The translations under genes were made by a program, and so were the position numbers. Under the pieces are notes generated by a model. The model was not told the DNA's origin, ran no database searches, and was given only the letters and a program-made list of their open reading frames with translations. Shown here in pieces: positions 16,722 through 25,368 of a stretch of 47,441 nt of DNA (the first letter of the stretch is position 1; each line of letters opens with the position of its first letter). Source of the DNA: JAHIGH01 sp964564035 (GTDB taxonomy: Bacteria; Patescibacteriota; Microgenomatia; Levybacterales; UBA12049). The stretch lies in NCBI GenBank assembly GCA_964564035.1, contig CAZLZN010000010.1, positions 1-47,441 of the forward strand, given 5' to 3'.

Positions 16722-17813
16722 TCATTCTCCGGCGTTGGTGGAGAGTTCGCGGAGGAATAAATTGAAGTCAAATATACTGACTACACTGTCGCGATTCAGG
16801 TCGGCAATTGTCGATAAGGCGCAATTCTGAACCTTAACTGATTCGCCATAGCACGCTGCGAGAGCATTATAATCAAGTATATTGAGCAGATTGTCATTGT
16901 TGATATCACCCGCGATAAGCGCGACACTCGGGATCCTGTTAGCCTGTCCGGCTTTAATATTCACAAGTCCCGGAACTGACGCTCTCAGGTATTTGTCTGC
17001 TTTGATTTTTATGGTATATGAGCCGCTTGTCAGCTGCGTCCCCATGTTGACTAAGCCTTTGAAGCTTCCGGATTCGCTTGAGAACAATAATTCTCCTGTT
17101 TTATTTAAGACAAGAGTATTTTGAGTATCGTAAATATCGATCGAGACTTTTGCTTTTTCATCGTCGATATCGAAGTTGCCTTTGGAGGACGAGTTGGCGT
17201 TGTCGCCGCCGTTACCGATGCCGTGAAGAAGAATGTCAAAGGCGAATGAGGTAACGCCGGCAATTAAAGTCGGGGTCGGCGTATCGGTCGGCGCCTGTGT
17301 CGGAGTGACGGTCGCTGACGGCGTGAGCGTTGCTGTCGGCAAGCTGGTCGGACTAGGCAAGATCAGAGTCGGAGAGGGCATAGCCGAGCATTTGACCGAT
17401 GAATATGACGCGGACCTGCTGTCTACGCCGCGCGCGCCGCTTGTCCAAGTGAGAGAATACATAATTGTGCCGCCCGGAAGTTCGCTGCTGCTTGAGGTCA
17501 TTTCAATGCTTTTGGTCTCACCACCATTTATCGGGCCCATGTCGATTTTTTGACCGGTTTGGATATCGGTCGCGACTACATTCATCGATTTTGTCCCGGC
17601 GGGTTCTCTATTTGTGAATGTGATCTTGAATTTTATTTTATTATTATTGCAGGATACTGCTACGCTTTGGGCTGTATACCAGGCTCCGCCGGTTAGCGTT
17701 TTTTGAGTAAGTGACAGGCTGACTGCAGCGAAAATAGAAACGCTGAGAAATAAAAGTGTGAATAGAGAGATTTTGGAAAACGGCGACAGATTTCTCAACC
17801 AGGGCAGGAACAT
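16722..17813 (-). CDS. Surface protein with Pro/Thr stalk and dockerin-type repeats
   Basis: A 363 aa protein. A hydrophobic N-terminal anchor or signal (LFTLLFLSVSIFAAVSL) is followed by a beta-rich domain (~35-145), a Pro/Thr/Ser stalk (~146-185) and a second beta-sandwich. The C-terminal pair of dockerin-type calcium loops is GDINNDNLLNILDYN and ADLNRDSVVSIFDFN, whose Asp/Asn ligands are intact. Dockerins bind cohesins, so it could dock to a cohesin-bearing partner, but no cohesin was seen here. TATAAT (17831-17826) lies 12 bases before the start codon. Confidence 0.8.
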   Translation of the reverse strand: MFLPWLRNLSPFSKISLFTLLFLSVSIFAAVSLSLTQKTLTGGAWYTAQSVAVSCNNNKIKFKITFTNREPAGTKSMNVVATDIQTGQKIDMGPINGGETKSIEMTSSSSELPGGTIMYSLTWTSGARGVDSRSASYSSVKCSAMPSPTLILPSPTSLPTATLTPSATVTPTQAPTDTPTPTLIAGVTSFAFDILLHGIGNGGDNANSSSKGNFDIDDEKAKVSIDIYDTQNTLVLNKTGELLFSSESGSFKGLVNMGTQLTSGSYTIKIKADKYLRASVPGLVNIKAGQANRIPSVALIAGDINNDNLLNILDYNALAACYGESVKVQNCALSTIADLNRDSVVSIFDFNLFLRELSTNAGE

Positions 17814-17900
17814 AGTCTATTCATTATTATATCTATATTGCTATGCAGACTGCAACGTGTGAGGCTTGTTATTTTTGATCTAATGAAAAGATCAAAAGTC

Positions 17901-17930
17901 TCAGCCCAAGGCTGATCCGCCTCGGGCGGA
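17901..17930 (-). terminator. Double hairpin terminator after argS
   Basis: Reading the minus strand: TCCGCC-CGA-GGCGGA (17930-17916), then TCAGCC-TTG-GGCTGA (17915-17901), followed by GACTTTTGATCTTTT. The second stem with T-rich tail looks like an intrinsic terminator between argS and the dockerin gene. The sequence upstream to 18001 is AT-rich and low in complexity, with no gene. Confidence 0.55.
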
Positions 17931-18001
17931 AAATTAAAATTAAAAGTAATGGTTTTTGCTTAATGGTTCATTGCTGCATTGCTACATTGTTAAATTATTG
18001 A

Positions 18002-19831
18002 TTACATTCTCTCGGGGGAGTCGATGCCGAGGAGGTCGAGGCCTTTTTTGATGACGTTGCCGGTTGCCGCAGTCAAAGCGAGTCTGGCTTCCCTGCTTTC
18101 GCCTTCTGCTTTTAGAATGGGGAGTTTTTGATAGAACAAATTGAAAGCCTGGGCAAGTTCGAATAAATAGTTGCAGAGAATGTTGGGGGCCATTTTTTCA
18201 GCAGCCTGCCGAACGGTATTTTCGAATCTTGACAGCAATCTTAGCAGAGTATACTCTTCGTCTTGGAGACCGGAATGTGAAATTTTGAATATATGACTTA
18301 CCTCTCCAGCTTTGCGCAGTACGCTTTGAGTCCTAGCGTAGGCGTATTGTAAATACGGCCCCGAGTTACCCTCGAAGCTAATAGATTCTTGAATATCAAA
18401 AGCAATTTCCTGATTTGTTGAAACTTTCAAGAATGAATATTTTATCGCGCCGATTGCCGCCGCTTCTATAACATTTTCTTTTTCGTTTGGTGTAAATTCC
18501 GTTTTATCCATTACAGCCGAGATCTCTTTTTTTGTTTCATCAATCAGATGTATGGCCGTAACCACGTTGCCCATTCTGCTAGACATTTTTCCTTGCTTGA
18601 GGCGCACCCAGCCATAAGCCAAGTGCTTTTGCTTGCCCAAATAAAGTTCGGGGTCTAAAAGTTCTTCAACTTTGAAAGTAACCTGAAAAAAACTAGATTG
18701 CTCAGGTCCGACAATGTGAATTACTTTATCCAGTTCGCCGAATTCCGAGAATTCTTTTTCCGCAAGCGCCAGCTCCTTGGCTTCATATGTAGGCAGTCCC
18801 AAACTATTTACAAAAACCCTTGTGTCAAGGCCGTATTTTTCTCCTTTGAAAACAATAGCGCCGTCGCTTTTTTCAAGAATCCCCTTGTCAACAGCGTTTC
18901 GCGCAATCTCAAGTGCTTTGCCGCATTCGCTTTCGAAAAAATAGCGGTCAAAATGGGTTCCAAGACGACGATACATTTCCTCATAATAATCAAGGCTCCA
19001 CTGTCTGGTCTCCTTCCATACCGCATATACTTTGTCGAATATTTCTTTTTTGTCTGTAACCAAGTTCAAAAAATCGGCGGACTTGCCGCTATTGCCTTTT
19101 TCTTCCTGGAATTTTTGGGCTGAGGCATAAATCAAGTAATTGTAATTATGAATTGCTTTTTTTGCGGCTTCATCCGATTCGTATGCCGAGCTTCCGGCGG
19201 CATAAGCTTTTCCCAGAAAAGTAACTCGCTCAATTGTGTCTTCGATTTCATTCAGCTGATTCTTGAATGGTTCCAGATCAAGCAGTCCATACATTGCTTT
19301 GGCTATATGCATACCGACATCGCCCTGGTAGTTTGCGCGAACTACATTTATACCAACCGCGTTCAGGAGTCTAATAATCGATTCTGCCGTCGCAATATTT
19401 CTGATGTGGCCTATGTGAAGCGATTTGTGAGTATTGGGATGAGCGAATTCAACCATTATCTTTTGCCCGCCCGATGCTGAAGGGATCGGGAAAAAGTTGT
19501 TATTAAATAACTGTCCGAGCTGTTCGCCCAGATATTCTTTGGACAACCGGAAATTTATAAAGCCCGGCTTTGCGACTTCGATTTGAGCAATTTCCCTTAA
19601 TTCCTGGTTCCTGCTTTTTAATTCTTTTGCGATCTCCTCTGCTATCTCCATCGGGGGTTTTTTTAGAGTTTTTGCCAGGATCATCGCGGCGTTTGTAGTC
19701 AAATCACCGCGCTTAAGATCTGAAGTATATTCGACCGCCGGTACAAATTTATCCTTGTCACCGGACGGCAATATTTCGAAATTTTCAATAACTAATTTCA
19801 GTTCTTTTTGGATTGCATCTTTGATGTTCAT
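18002..19831 (-). CDS. argS: Arginyl-tRNA synthetase
   Basis: A 609 aa class I synthetase. The N-terminal Add1-like domain ends near residue 110. HPNTHKSLHIGHIRN holds HIGH at 139-142. EFGELDKVIHIVGPEQSSFF is part of the catalytic core. The KMSKS loop is the variant GKMSSRMGN, as often seen in ArgRS. The C-terminal half has the anticodon-binding helices (NSGPYLQYAYARTQSVLRK) and ends in GIDSPERM, close to the usual ending LG(I/V)xxPExM. It joins Arg to tRNA-Arg in the cytosol. It is divergent from the UPF0182 gene. Confidence 0.97.
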   Translation of the reverse strand: MNIKDAIQKELKLVIENFEILPSGDKDKFVPAVEYTSDLKRGDLTTNAAMILAKTLKKPPMEIAEEIAKELKSRNQELREIAQIEVAKPGFINFRLSKEYLGEQLGQLFNNNFFPIPSASGGQKIMVEFAHPNTHKSLHIGHIRNIATAESIIRLLNAVGINVVRANYQGDVGMHIAKAMYGLLDLEPFKNQLNEIEDTIERVTFLGKAYAAGSSAYESDEAAKKAIHNYNYLIYASAQKFQEEKGNSGKSADFLNLVTDKKEIFDKVYAVWKETRQWSLDYYEEMYRRLGTHFDRYFFESECGKALEIARNAVDKGILEKSDGAIVFKGEKYGLDTRVFVNSLGLPTYEAKELALAEKEFSEFGELDKVIHIVGPEQSSFFQVTFKVEELLDPELYLGKQKHLAYGWVRLKQGKMSSRMGNVVTAIHLIDETKKEISAVMDKTEFTPNEKENVIEAAAIGAIKYSFLKVSTNQEIAFDIQESISFEGNSGPYLQYAYARTQSVLRKAGEVSHIFKISHSGLQDEEYTLLRLLSRFENTVRQAAEKMAPNILCNYLFELAQAFNLFYQKLPILKAEGESREARLALTAATGNVIKKGLDLLGIDSPERM

Positions 19832-19839
19832 GCATATTT

Positions 19840-19845
19840 ATTATA
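19840..19845 (-). promoter_or_regulatory. -10 box directly before argS
   Basis: A perfect TATAAT on the minus strand, eight bases before the ATG at 19831; transcription would start 0-3 bases from the ATG. No clear -35. Confidence 0.45.
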
Positions 19846-19937
19846 CATGATTAATTTATGCCGATTTGGCTGCAGGTCATATTTTATATACTTGTTTGCA
19901 ATCAAGAGGTATTTGTAGTATAAAACAAGATAAGTTA

Positions 19938-22718
19938 ATGAAGATTTCGAGAATAATTTTTTCTGCCTTCTTCCTGATCGTTTTCATAGGAATAATTGCG
20001 TTTACGAGCTTGGTCGGGTTTGCCGCGGATTACTGGTGGTTCGAGGAAACAGGATTTACACAAATATTCTTAAGATCCCTGACGGCTCAAGCGCTTACGG
20101 GACTTGCCGCAGGTCTGATTACAGCTTTATTTTTGATCACAAATTTTCTGTGGGCAAATCACTCAAAAATAGAATGGATCGGAATTCTTCCGGCTTCGCT
20201 AACGGGCCAGCCTATCAGTGTTACGAACAAATTTATAGGGAGGATCATAATCCTTGCGTCTGTCTTAATCGGTTTATTTACAGGAATTATCGGGACGGCG
20301 TCCTGGGAGACAGCTTTTAAATATATTAACTCGGTGCCCTTTGGGGCAAATGATCCCATATTTAATACCGATATCGGTTTTTATATATTTACTCTCCCCT
20401 TTTATTCGCTGGTGCTGGGGCTCGCAAAATTTGTCATAACAATCGCGCTAGTCGGAACGGCGGGAATATATATTCTTCGCGGTAAATTGCATTTCCGGAG
20501 AGTGCTTGGGATTTTCACTAACACACAGAAATCGGAAGACAAAAGATTATTTGACAGGATGAGCGGGTTCCATATAGGAATTTTGTTTTTCCTGCTTTTT
20601 GCAATATCGGCTGTTGATACATACCTTTCGAGATATGATCTTTTGTACAGCCAAACGGGGCCGGTGCTAGGCGCAAGCTATACGGACGTCAATGTGATGA
20701 TTCCGGTCCTAAACACGCTTGCTGTCGTGTATTTGATCGCCGCGGCGACTGCTTTTTTGCTATCTGTCAGCGGACGAATTTTTCCATTTCTCGCGACGCT
20801 GGTTCTCCTCGCCGTTGTAAATTTCGCGTCACTTCTTATCCCGGAAGTTGTACAAAGATTTATTGTAGCGCCAAATGAACTTTCAAAAGAGACGCCTTTT
20901 ATAAAGAACAATATCAAAGCAACGCGGGAGGCATATAATCTGGATACTATCGAAGAATCCGAGATACAATCGGACAAACCGCTTACGGCTGAGGATATCG
21001 CAGAAAATAATCTGACAATTAAAAACGTCAGGCTTTGGGACCGTGATCCTCTGCTGTCAACATTTTCTCAGATCCAGGAAATCAGGACTTACTATGAATT
21101 TATTTCGGTAGACAATGACAGATACAATATTGACGGGGAGATAAGACAAATCATGCTATCACCGCGCGAACTTTCAGCAGACAGCCTGCCGAACAAAAAC
21201 TGGATTAACGAACATCTGACTTTTACTCACGGATTCGGTATAACAGCAGGCCCTGTTAATCAGGTTACTCCTGAAGGCTTGCCTGTTCTGTTTGTCAAGA
21301 ATATTCCGCCGGTTGCCGAGAAGAAAGAACTCGCCGTAAATCAGCCGAGAATTTATTTCGGCGAGATCGCGAACGATTATATCGTCGTAAATACAAATTC
21401 AAGGGAATTTGATTATCCCAAAGGAGAAGAAAACGTATACACCAAATATGACGGCACAGGAGGGGTAAAAATCGATTCATTTTGGAAAAAGCTAATGCTG
21501 TCGCTTAATTTTAATTCCATGAAATTATTTCTCTCGGGCGACGTAACAGACCGGAGCAGAATAATGTATCACAGAAATATCAAAGAAAGAGTCGCTAAAG
21601 TTGCGCCGTTTTTGACATACGACCGCGATCCATACGCGGTAATTGCAGGAGGCAAAATATACTGGATACTTGATGCTTATACTCTCACTGACAGATATCC
21701 ATATTCGCAAAGAATTGATTTTGCAAGCAACAATGCCAACTATATCAGAAATTCGGTCAAAGCTGTTGTTGATGCTTATGACGGCAAGATCAGCCTATAC
21801 GCCGCAGATAATAATGACCCGATCATTAAAACATACGCGAAGATGTTTCCCGGGGCGTTTGAATCGATTGATAAGCTTCCGGAAAACTTGAAAAACCACT
21901 TGCGCTATCCTGAAGATATTTTCAGCGCACAATCGGCTGTATACACAATTTATCATATGACTGAGCCGCAAAATTTTTATAACAAAGAAGATCAATGGGA
22001 AATCCCCGCGATCGCCGGAGAGGAAGTACAGACTGACGGCACAGCAAGCGCTATGTCGCCGAGACATTTGATCATGAAATTGCCTAACGGAAAGGATGAG
22101 GAGTTTATATTAATGCTGCCGTTTACTCCGCGTGCCAAAGACAATCTATCTGCGTGGATGGTCGCGAGGAATGACAGCGAAAATTACGGCAAGCTCGGGA
22201 TATATAAATTCCCGAAAGATAAGCTCGTGTTCGGGCCGAAGCAGATCATGAGCAGGATCAGCCAGGACGCGGAAATCAGCAGGCAGATTTCTTTGTGGGA
22301 TCAAAGAGGTTCGCAGGTAATCCAAGGTCAGCTTCTTGTAATTCCAATTGAAAATTCGCTGATATATGTGAGGCCGCTATATTTGAAAGCAGAGACCGGC
22401 AAGATACCGGAGCTGAAACGGGTGATCGTTGCTTATGAGAATAAGATCGCGATGGAAGAAACGCTTGAAGAAGGTCTCGGCAGAATTTTTTCAGGCACTC
22501 AAACACAAGGAGCAGATGAAGAGCCTACTGTGACCGATGAGGAAAAACAGCCGGAAACAAATGAGGGACAAGGCGCAAGCACGAGTGATAATAAGCTGTT
22601 AAATGATGCCAGGGAAGCTTATGAGGCGGCACTAAATGCTCAAAGAAACGGCGACTGGACAAGATATGGTGAAGAGATCAAGAGGCTCGGTGAGATATTA
22701 AGTAATCTTGAGAATTAA
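19938..22718 (+). CDS. UPF0182 family membrane protein
   Basis: 926 aa from the ATG at 19938 (MKISRIIFSAFF); a TTG start 72 bases earlier is rejected. About seven hydrophobic helices lie in the first ~330 residues, with the family signature AADYWWFEETGFTQIFLRSL near the start. A large extracellular part follows with PRIYFGE, VNTNSREFDYPKG, PYAVIAGGKIYWILDAYT and NYIRNSVKAVVDAYDGK, all characteristic of the family. The C-terminus has an acidic linker (~845-885) and a final helix. The family is found widely in Gram-positive-like lineages and its function is unknown. A weak promoter, TTGTTT - 18 - TAGTAT, precedes it. Confidence 0.93.
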   Translation: MKISRIIFSAFFLIVFIGIIAFTSLVGFAADYWWFEETGFTQIFLRSLTAQALTGLAAGLITALFLITNFLWANHSKIEWIGILPASLTGQPISVTNKFIGRIIILASVLIGLFTGIIGTASWETAFKYINSVPFGANDPIFNTDIGFYIFTLPFYSLVLGLAKFVITIALVGTAGIYILRGKLHFRRVLGIFTNTQKSEDKRLFDRMSGFHIGILFFLLFAISAVDTYLSRYDLLYSQTGPVLGASYTDVNVMIPVLNTLAVVYLIAAATAFLLSVSGRIFPFLATLVLLAVVNFASLLIPEVVQRFIVAPNELSKETPFIKNNIKATREAYNLDTIEESEIQSDKPLTAEDIAENNLTIKNVRLWDRDPLLSTFSQIQEIRTYYEFISVDNDRYNIDGEIRQIMLSPRELSADSLPNKNWINEHLTFTHGFGITAGPVNQVTPEGLPVLFVKNIPPVAEKKELAVNQPRIYFGEIANDYIVVNTNSREFDYPKGEENVYTKYDGTGGVKIDSFWKKLMLSLNFNSMKLFLSGDVTDRSRIMYHRNIKERVAKVAPFLTYDRDPYAVIAGGKIYWILDAYTLTDRYPYSQRIDFASNNANYIRNSVKAVVDAYDGKISLYAADNNDPIIKTYAKMFPGAFESIDKLPENLKNHLRYPEDIFSAQSAVYTIYHMTEPQNFYNKEDQWEIPAIAGEEVQTDGTASAMSPRHLIMKLPNGKDEEFILMLPFTPRAKDNLSAWMVARNDSENYGKLGIYKFPKDKLVFGPKQIMSRISQDAEISRQISLWDQRGSQVIQGQLLVIPIENSLIYVRPLYLKAETGKIPELKRVIVAYENKIAMEETLEEGLGRIFSGTQTQGADEEPTVTDEEKQPETNEGQGASTSDNKLLNDAREAYEAALNAQRNGDWTRYGEEIKRLGEILSNLEN

Positions 22719-22724
22719 ACAAGT

Positions 22725-22871
22725 ATGAAGCTGATATTTAAATTGTTGTTTGTAGTTGTACCCTGGATAATTATGTTTGTTTTCAAAATGCCAAAAGCCG
22801 GAAACGGCAACAAGAAGCCTCTTGCGGATAAAAAGAAAAACAAAATAATAGACGGCGAGATAGTAAAATAA
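22725..22871 (+). CDS. Small membrane protein (48 aa) in operon with UPF0182
   Basis: ATG six bases after the UPF0182 stop. Residues 1-22 form a hydrophobic helix (MKLIFKLLFVVVPWIIMFVF); the rest is short and basic (KMPKAGNGNKKPLADKKKNK) and ends DGEIVK. A single-span protein with a cytoplasmic tail. The spacing suggests co-transcription and coupled translation, so it may be a subunit or partner of the UPF0182 protein. No SD. Confidence 0.6.
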   Translation: MKLIFKLLFVVVPWIIMFVFKMPKAGNGNKKPLADKKKNKIIDGEIVK

Positions 22872-22879
22872 TTTTATCC

Positions 22880-23025
22880 CCCTTCGCGGAAAACCCGAGC
22901 GTCCTTCGGCTTACTCAGGATGGTGAACTTATCCGCACCATAAACTCGAGGATGAATTCTATGCGGATTTCCGCTTCGGAGGGATTCCTGCCTGCCCTGC
23001 CTGCCGGCAGGCACAGCGGCAAGAC
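22880..23025. repeat. Dispersed GC-rich intergenic repeat, copy 1
   Basis: It contains GAGCGTCCTTCGGC, CTCAGGATGGTGA, CTCGAGGATGAA, GCGGATTTCCGCTTCG and GGGATTCCTGCCTGCC in the same order as the region at 28300-28410. It then has the palindrome GCCTGCCGGCAGGC and the hairpin AGCGG...CCGCT. It lies between convergent genes and may also end transcription on both sides. Confidence 0.7.
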
Positions 23026-23082
23026 AGGCCGCTCCCTACTTAGCGCAAGATATTAAAATCATAGCTTATGCTCGCTGGAACT

Positions 23083-23586
23083 TTATTTGTAATAAGATCT
23101 GAGCTGGAAAAGGAGATAGAAGGAAGTGAAAGAAAAGATAATATAAGCGACCAACTTGGCCGGCTCCAGAGATAAAATAAGTCCGGTTAAAATCGATTCC
23201 CCAAAGCTCAAAAGCGTTGCATAGAATAACATTCTCCAGCCGAACCTTTGCTTATTCAATAGAAACGGAACGGCGAACATACTAAGAGAAACTACTACCA
23301 GCTTGGTCAGAATGGACACAAAAAAAGTATCTCCGAAGGTCATAATGATCGAATCGAGGTAAATAGATGAGGGAATCATTATGGTTATGTAGTAAAGAGA
23401 GAATAAGCCGAATATGATAAGGACTGCTACAGAAATGATATACCAAGGTATTATTTTTACAACAAAATCCGTGAATTTTTTCGGCAGTTTGGGTGCTTTT
23501 TTCTCAAAAAACAAAGCCAATAGATTTTCCAGAGGTGCTAAAAAGCTTTTGGAACCGGTTTTGTGATGGCTATTTGATTCGCTCAT
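23083..23586 (-). CDS. Membrane protein, paralogue of its upstream neighbour
   Basis: A 167 aa protein. It begins MSESNSHHKTGSK, then has an amphipathic region (PLENLLALFFEKKAPKLPKK) and about four hydrophobic helices, ending FYLLFQLRSYYK. The next gene (23609-24085) has the same plan: MSES-His-His start, LENxL-KKAPxLPK, FxVKIxPW and a final YLLFQ-R-YYK. The two are tandem duplicates 22 bases apart. Function unknown. Confidence 0.75.
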   Translation of the reverse strand: MSESNSHHKTGSKSFLAPLENLLALFFEKKAPKLPKKFTDFVVKIIPWYIISVAVLIIFGLFSLYYITIMIPSSIYLDSIIMTFGDTFFVSILTKLVVVSLSMFAVPFLLNKQRFGWRMLFYATLLSFGESILTGLILSLEPAKLVAYIIFSFTSFYLLFQLRSYYK

Positions 23587-23608
23587 ATTCCAAATTTGTT
23601 CGGCCGGT

Positions 23609-24085
23609 TTACTTGTAGTATTCTCTTACCTGGAAAAGGAGATATAATGAAAGTAATCCTCCGATTATGAAACCGACTAAATTCATGGTAACCAGCGATG
23701 ATACCAAGCTGACCAGAGAGGAATAAAAGATAAAATTCCATCCGCTTTTTTTTCTATTGAAAAGTCCGGGAAGCGCCATAATTTCCAGCACTACTACGAC
23801 TATAAGAAGAATTAGCGAAATGTAATATGCCGGACCGAGCGCTGCTGTAACATAAGCCCCGTAGGGATTGGCAGACATCATGGAATTCAAAGTGAACAGG
23901 GAGAAAATAGCAGGTATGGATAATACCAAGCCTACAATTACGAGCCAGGGAGCGATTTTAACCAAGAATTCTTTGCCGCCTTTGGGAAGTGCGGGGGCTT
24001 TTTTAACTAAATACAACTCGAGAAAATTTTCAAGCTGTGAAAGATAGCCCTTGGATTGCGAAGAATGATGTCCGGATTCACTCAT
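23609..24085 (-). CDS. Membrane protein, first of a tandem duplicated pair
   Basis: A 158 aa protein. It has a Ser/His-rich start (MSESGHHSSQSKG), the LENFLELYLVKKAPALPKG region, three to four membrane helices, and ends LYLLFQVREYYK. Similar to the gene directly downstream. A perfect -35 lies upstream. The conserved basic LPK...KIxPW block before the first helix may sit on the inner membrane face. No known family recognised. Confidence 0.75.
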   Translation of the reverse strand: MSESGHHSSQSKGYLSQLENFLELYLVKKAPALPKGGKEFLVKIAPWLVIVGLVLSIPAIFSLFTLNSMMSANPYGAYVTAALGPAYYISLILLIVVVVLEIMALPGLFNRKKSGWNFIFYSSLVSLVSSLVTMNLVGFIIGGLLSLYLLFQVREYYK

Positions 24086-24102
24086 AGTATTACTCTACAA
24101 TA

Positions 24103-24131
24103 ACACTAACGCAAATAATAACACTTGTCAA
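24103..24131 (-). promoter_or_regulatory. Putative promoter of the duplicated membrane-protein pair
   Basis: A perfect TTGACA (24131-24126) inside a small palindrome (CACTT-GTC-AAGTG on the plus strand), 17 bases from a weak TAGTGT. Leader of about 10 bases. Confidence 0.35.
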
Positions 24132-24173
24132 GTGGGATTTAACGTAAGTGCTCACTGGCTTTTATCACAATCT

Positions 24174-24187
24174 ATGACAAATGTCAT
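24174..24187. promoter_or_regulatory. Operator-like palindrome
   Basis: ATGACA-AA-TGTCAT, a perfect inverted repeat about 90 bases upstream of the membrane-protein pair, at the left edge of the foldback element. It could be a regulator site; no more can be said. Confidence 0.3.
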
Positions 24188-24202
24188 TCTGGTTAATAAA
24201 TT

Positions 24203-24353
24203 AAATTACAAATCCAAAATTACAAATTACAAATAAAACCAAATATATAAATTCAAATATCAAATTCGCATATTACGCAGTCAAAATAAATTGTGGATTT
24301 AATTATTTGTATTTTGATATTATTTGTTATTTGGTGCTTTGAATTTGGAATTT
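24203..24353. repeat. AT-rich foldback (MITE-like) element
   Basis: Two ~42-base arms, 24203-24244 and 24312-24353, are imperfect inverted copies (by eye about three quarters identical), built from AAATT-CAAAT-CAAA blocks. The ~67-base middle has no frame. It fills most of the 389-base gap between the membrane-protein pair and the response regulator; the rest of the gap shows only the sites listed here. Confidence 0.6.
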
Positions 24354-24474
24354 CTTCTCATAGGATCAAATCGCGGTATTAATCCTGTACAATGACAATT
24401 TTTGAATGTCCAGTGAGCAGTTACGGAATAACCCCTTGCATTTTGCTATAAATCCTGTTAGCCTTAGATATATA

Positions 24475-24858
24475 ATGAAGGTACTTATTATAGACGATGA
24501 TACGAATATTACTGAGATATGGAAGCTAACGCTTAAACAGAACGGCTTTGAGGTACTCAGTGCCATCAACGGCCGCTCGGGCATAGATCAAGCAAAAGGT
24601 CAAACACCTGACTTCATCATAATTGATCAGATCATGCCGGATATGAAAGGCAACGACGTTCTGAAGACTCTCAAAGAAGACCCCGACACAAATAAAATTC
24701 CGATGGCAATGGTCTCGAACTACTCCGATACTCAGCTCATGCAGGAGGCTATCCAACATGGAGCACTGGATTATATCCTCAAATATCAAATTGAACCGCT
24801 TGACCTGGTAAACAAAATAAAAAACCTCTATCAGGAAGTGAATAATTTACAAAAGTAG
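24475..24858 (+). CDS. Single-domain response regulator (receiver only)
   Basis: 127 aa from the ATG at 24475; an upstream ATG at 24406 would add a tail not seen in receivers. The receiver domain has the acidic cluster DDD (7-9), phospho-acceptor Asp51 (IIIDQIMPDMKG), Ser81 (MVSNYS) and Lys103 (YILKYQ). There is no output domain, so it signals by protein contact, or relays phosphate. It is three bases from the next gene and in line with the histidine kinase two genes on, its likely partner. Confidence 0.92.
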   Translation: MKVLIIDDDTNITEIWKLTLKQNGFEVLSAINGRSGIDQAKGQTPDFIIIDQIMPDMKGNDVLKTLKEDPDTNKIPMAMVSNYSDTQLMQEAIQHGALDYILKYQIEPLDLVNKIKNLYQEVNNLQK

Positions 24859-24861
24859 CTT

Positions 24862-25347
24862 ATGCAGCCTACCGCGCAAGAGTATCAAAAATTATTGACC
24901 GGAATAATTCAAAAGCTGATCGTCGTATTCGGGCCAGCAATAGTTTTAGAGAAAGCAAAAAACGTACCCGAGCTTAGTGTCTCGGATGACGGCACGGTCA
25001 CAAATATAAACTCCGACCCCGTTCAGGCCACGCGCAAAATGATAGACGCGCTGAGAGAGCTTTCGGGCGAGGCTGTTGATAAAATAACCGAAAACCTGTC
25101 CGCCAGTTATCCGGGCATGATGACCGGCGGTACAATACCGGAAACTACAACCGCAGTACCAAACATAGCAGTTGCGCCGGCACCAGTTGCCGCGCCTGTG
25201 GCGGATGTGAGCAGTATTCATGAAAATCCCAGGCTTATTATTTCTGCGGCGCCTATACCCGCGCCGATTCCACTGAGCGCCGAAGAGTCAGGACGCTCAG
25301 ATCAAAACTTGAATCAGTTAAACATGGCCGGACAAGGTAACGGTTAA
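24862..25347 (+). CDS. Unknown protein with Ala/Pro-rich linker, in two-component operon
   Basis: A 161 aa protein. Residues 1-85 are a compact helical and beta domain (FGPAIVLEKAKNVPELSVSD, then DPVQATRKMIDALRELSG). Residues ~95-145 are an Ala/Pro/Val/Thr-rich linker (VAPAPVAAPVADVSS), and the end is polar. No membrane segment. Gene order RR - this - HK, with gaps of 3 and 21 bases, suggests it is an adaptor in the same signalling route. I do not recognise the family. Confidence 0.7.
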   Translation: MQPTAQEYQKLLTGIIQKLIVVFGPAIVLEKAKNVPELSVSDDGTVTNINSDPVQATRKMIDALRELSGEAVDKITENLSASYPGMMTGGTIPETTTAVPNIAVAPAPVAAPVADVSSIHENPRLIISAAPIPAPIPLSAEESGRSDQNLNQLNMAGQGNG

Positions 25348-25368
25348 GAGAATTTATCTTTAGTTTAT

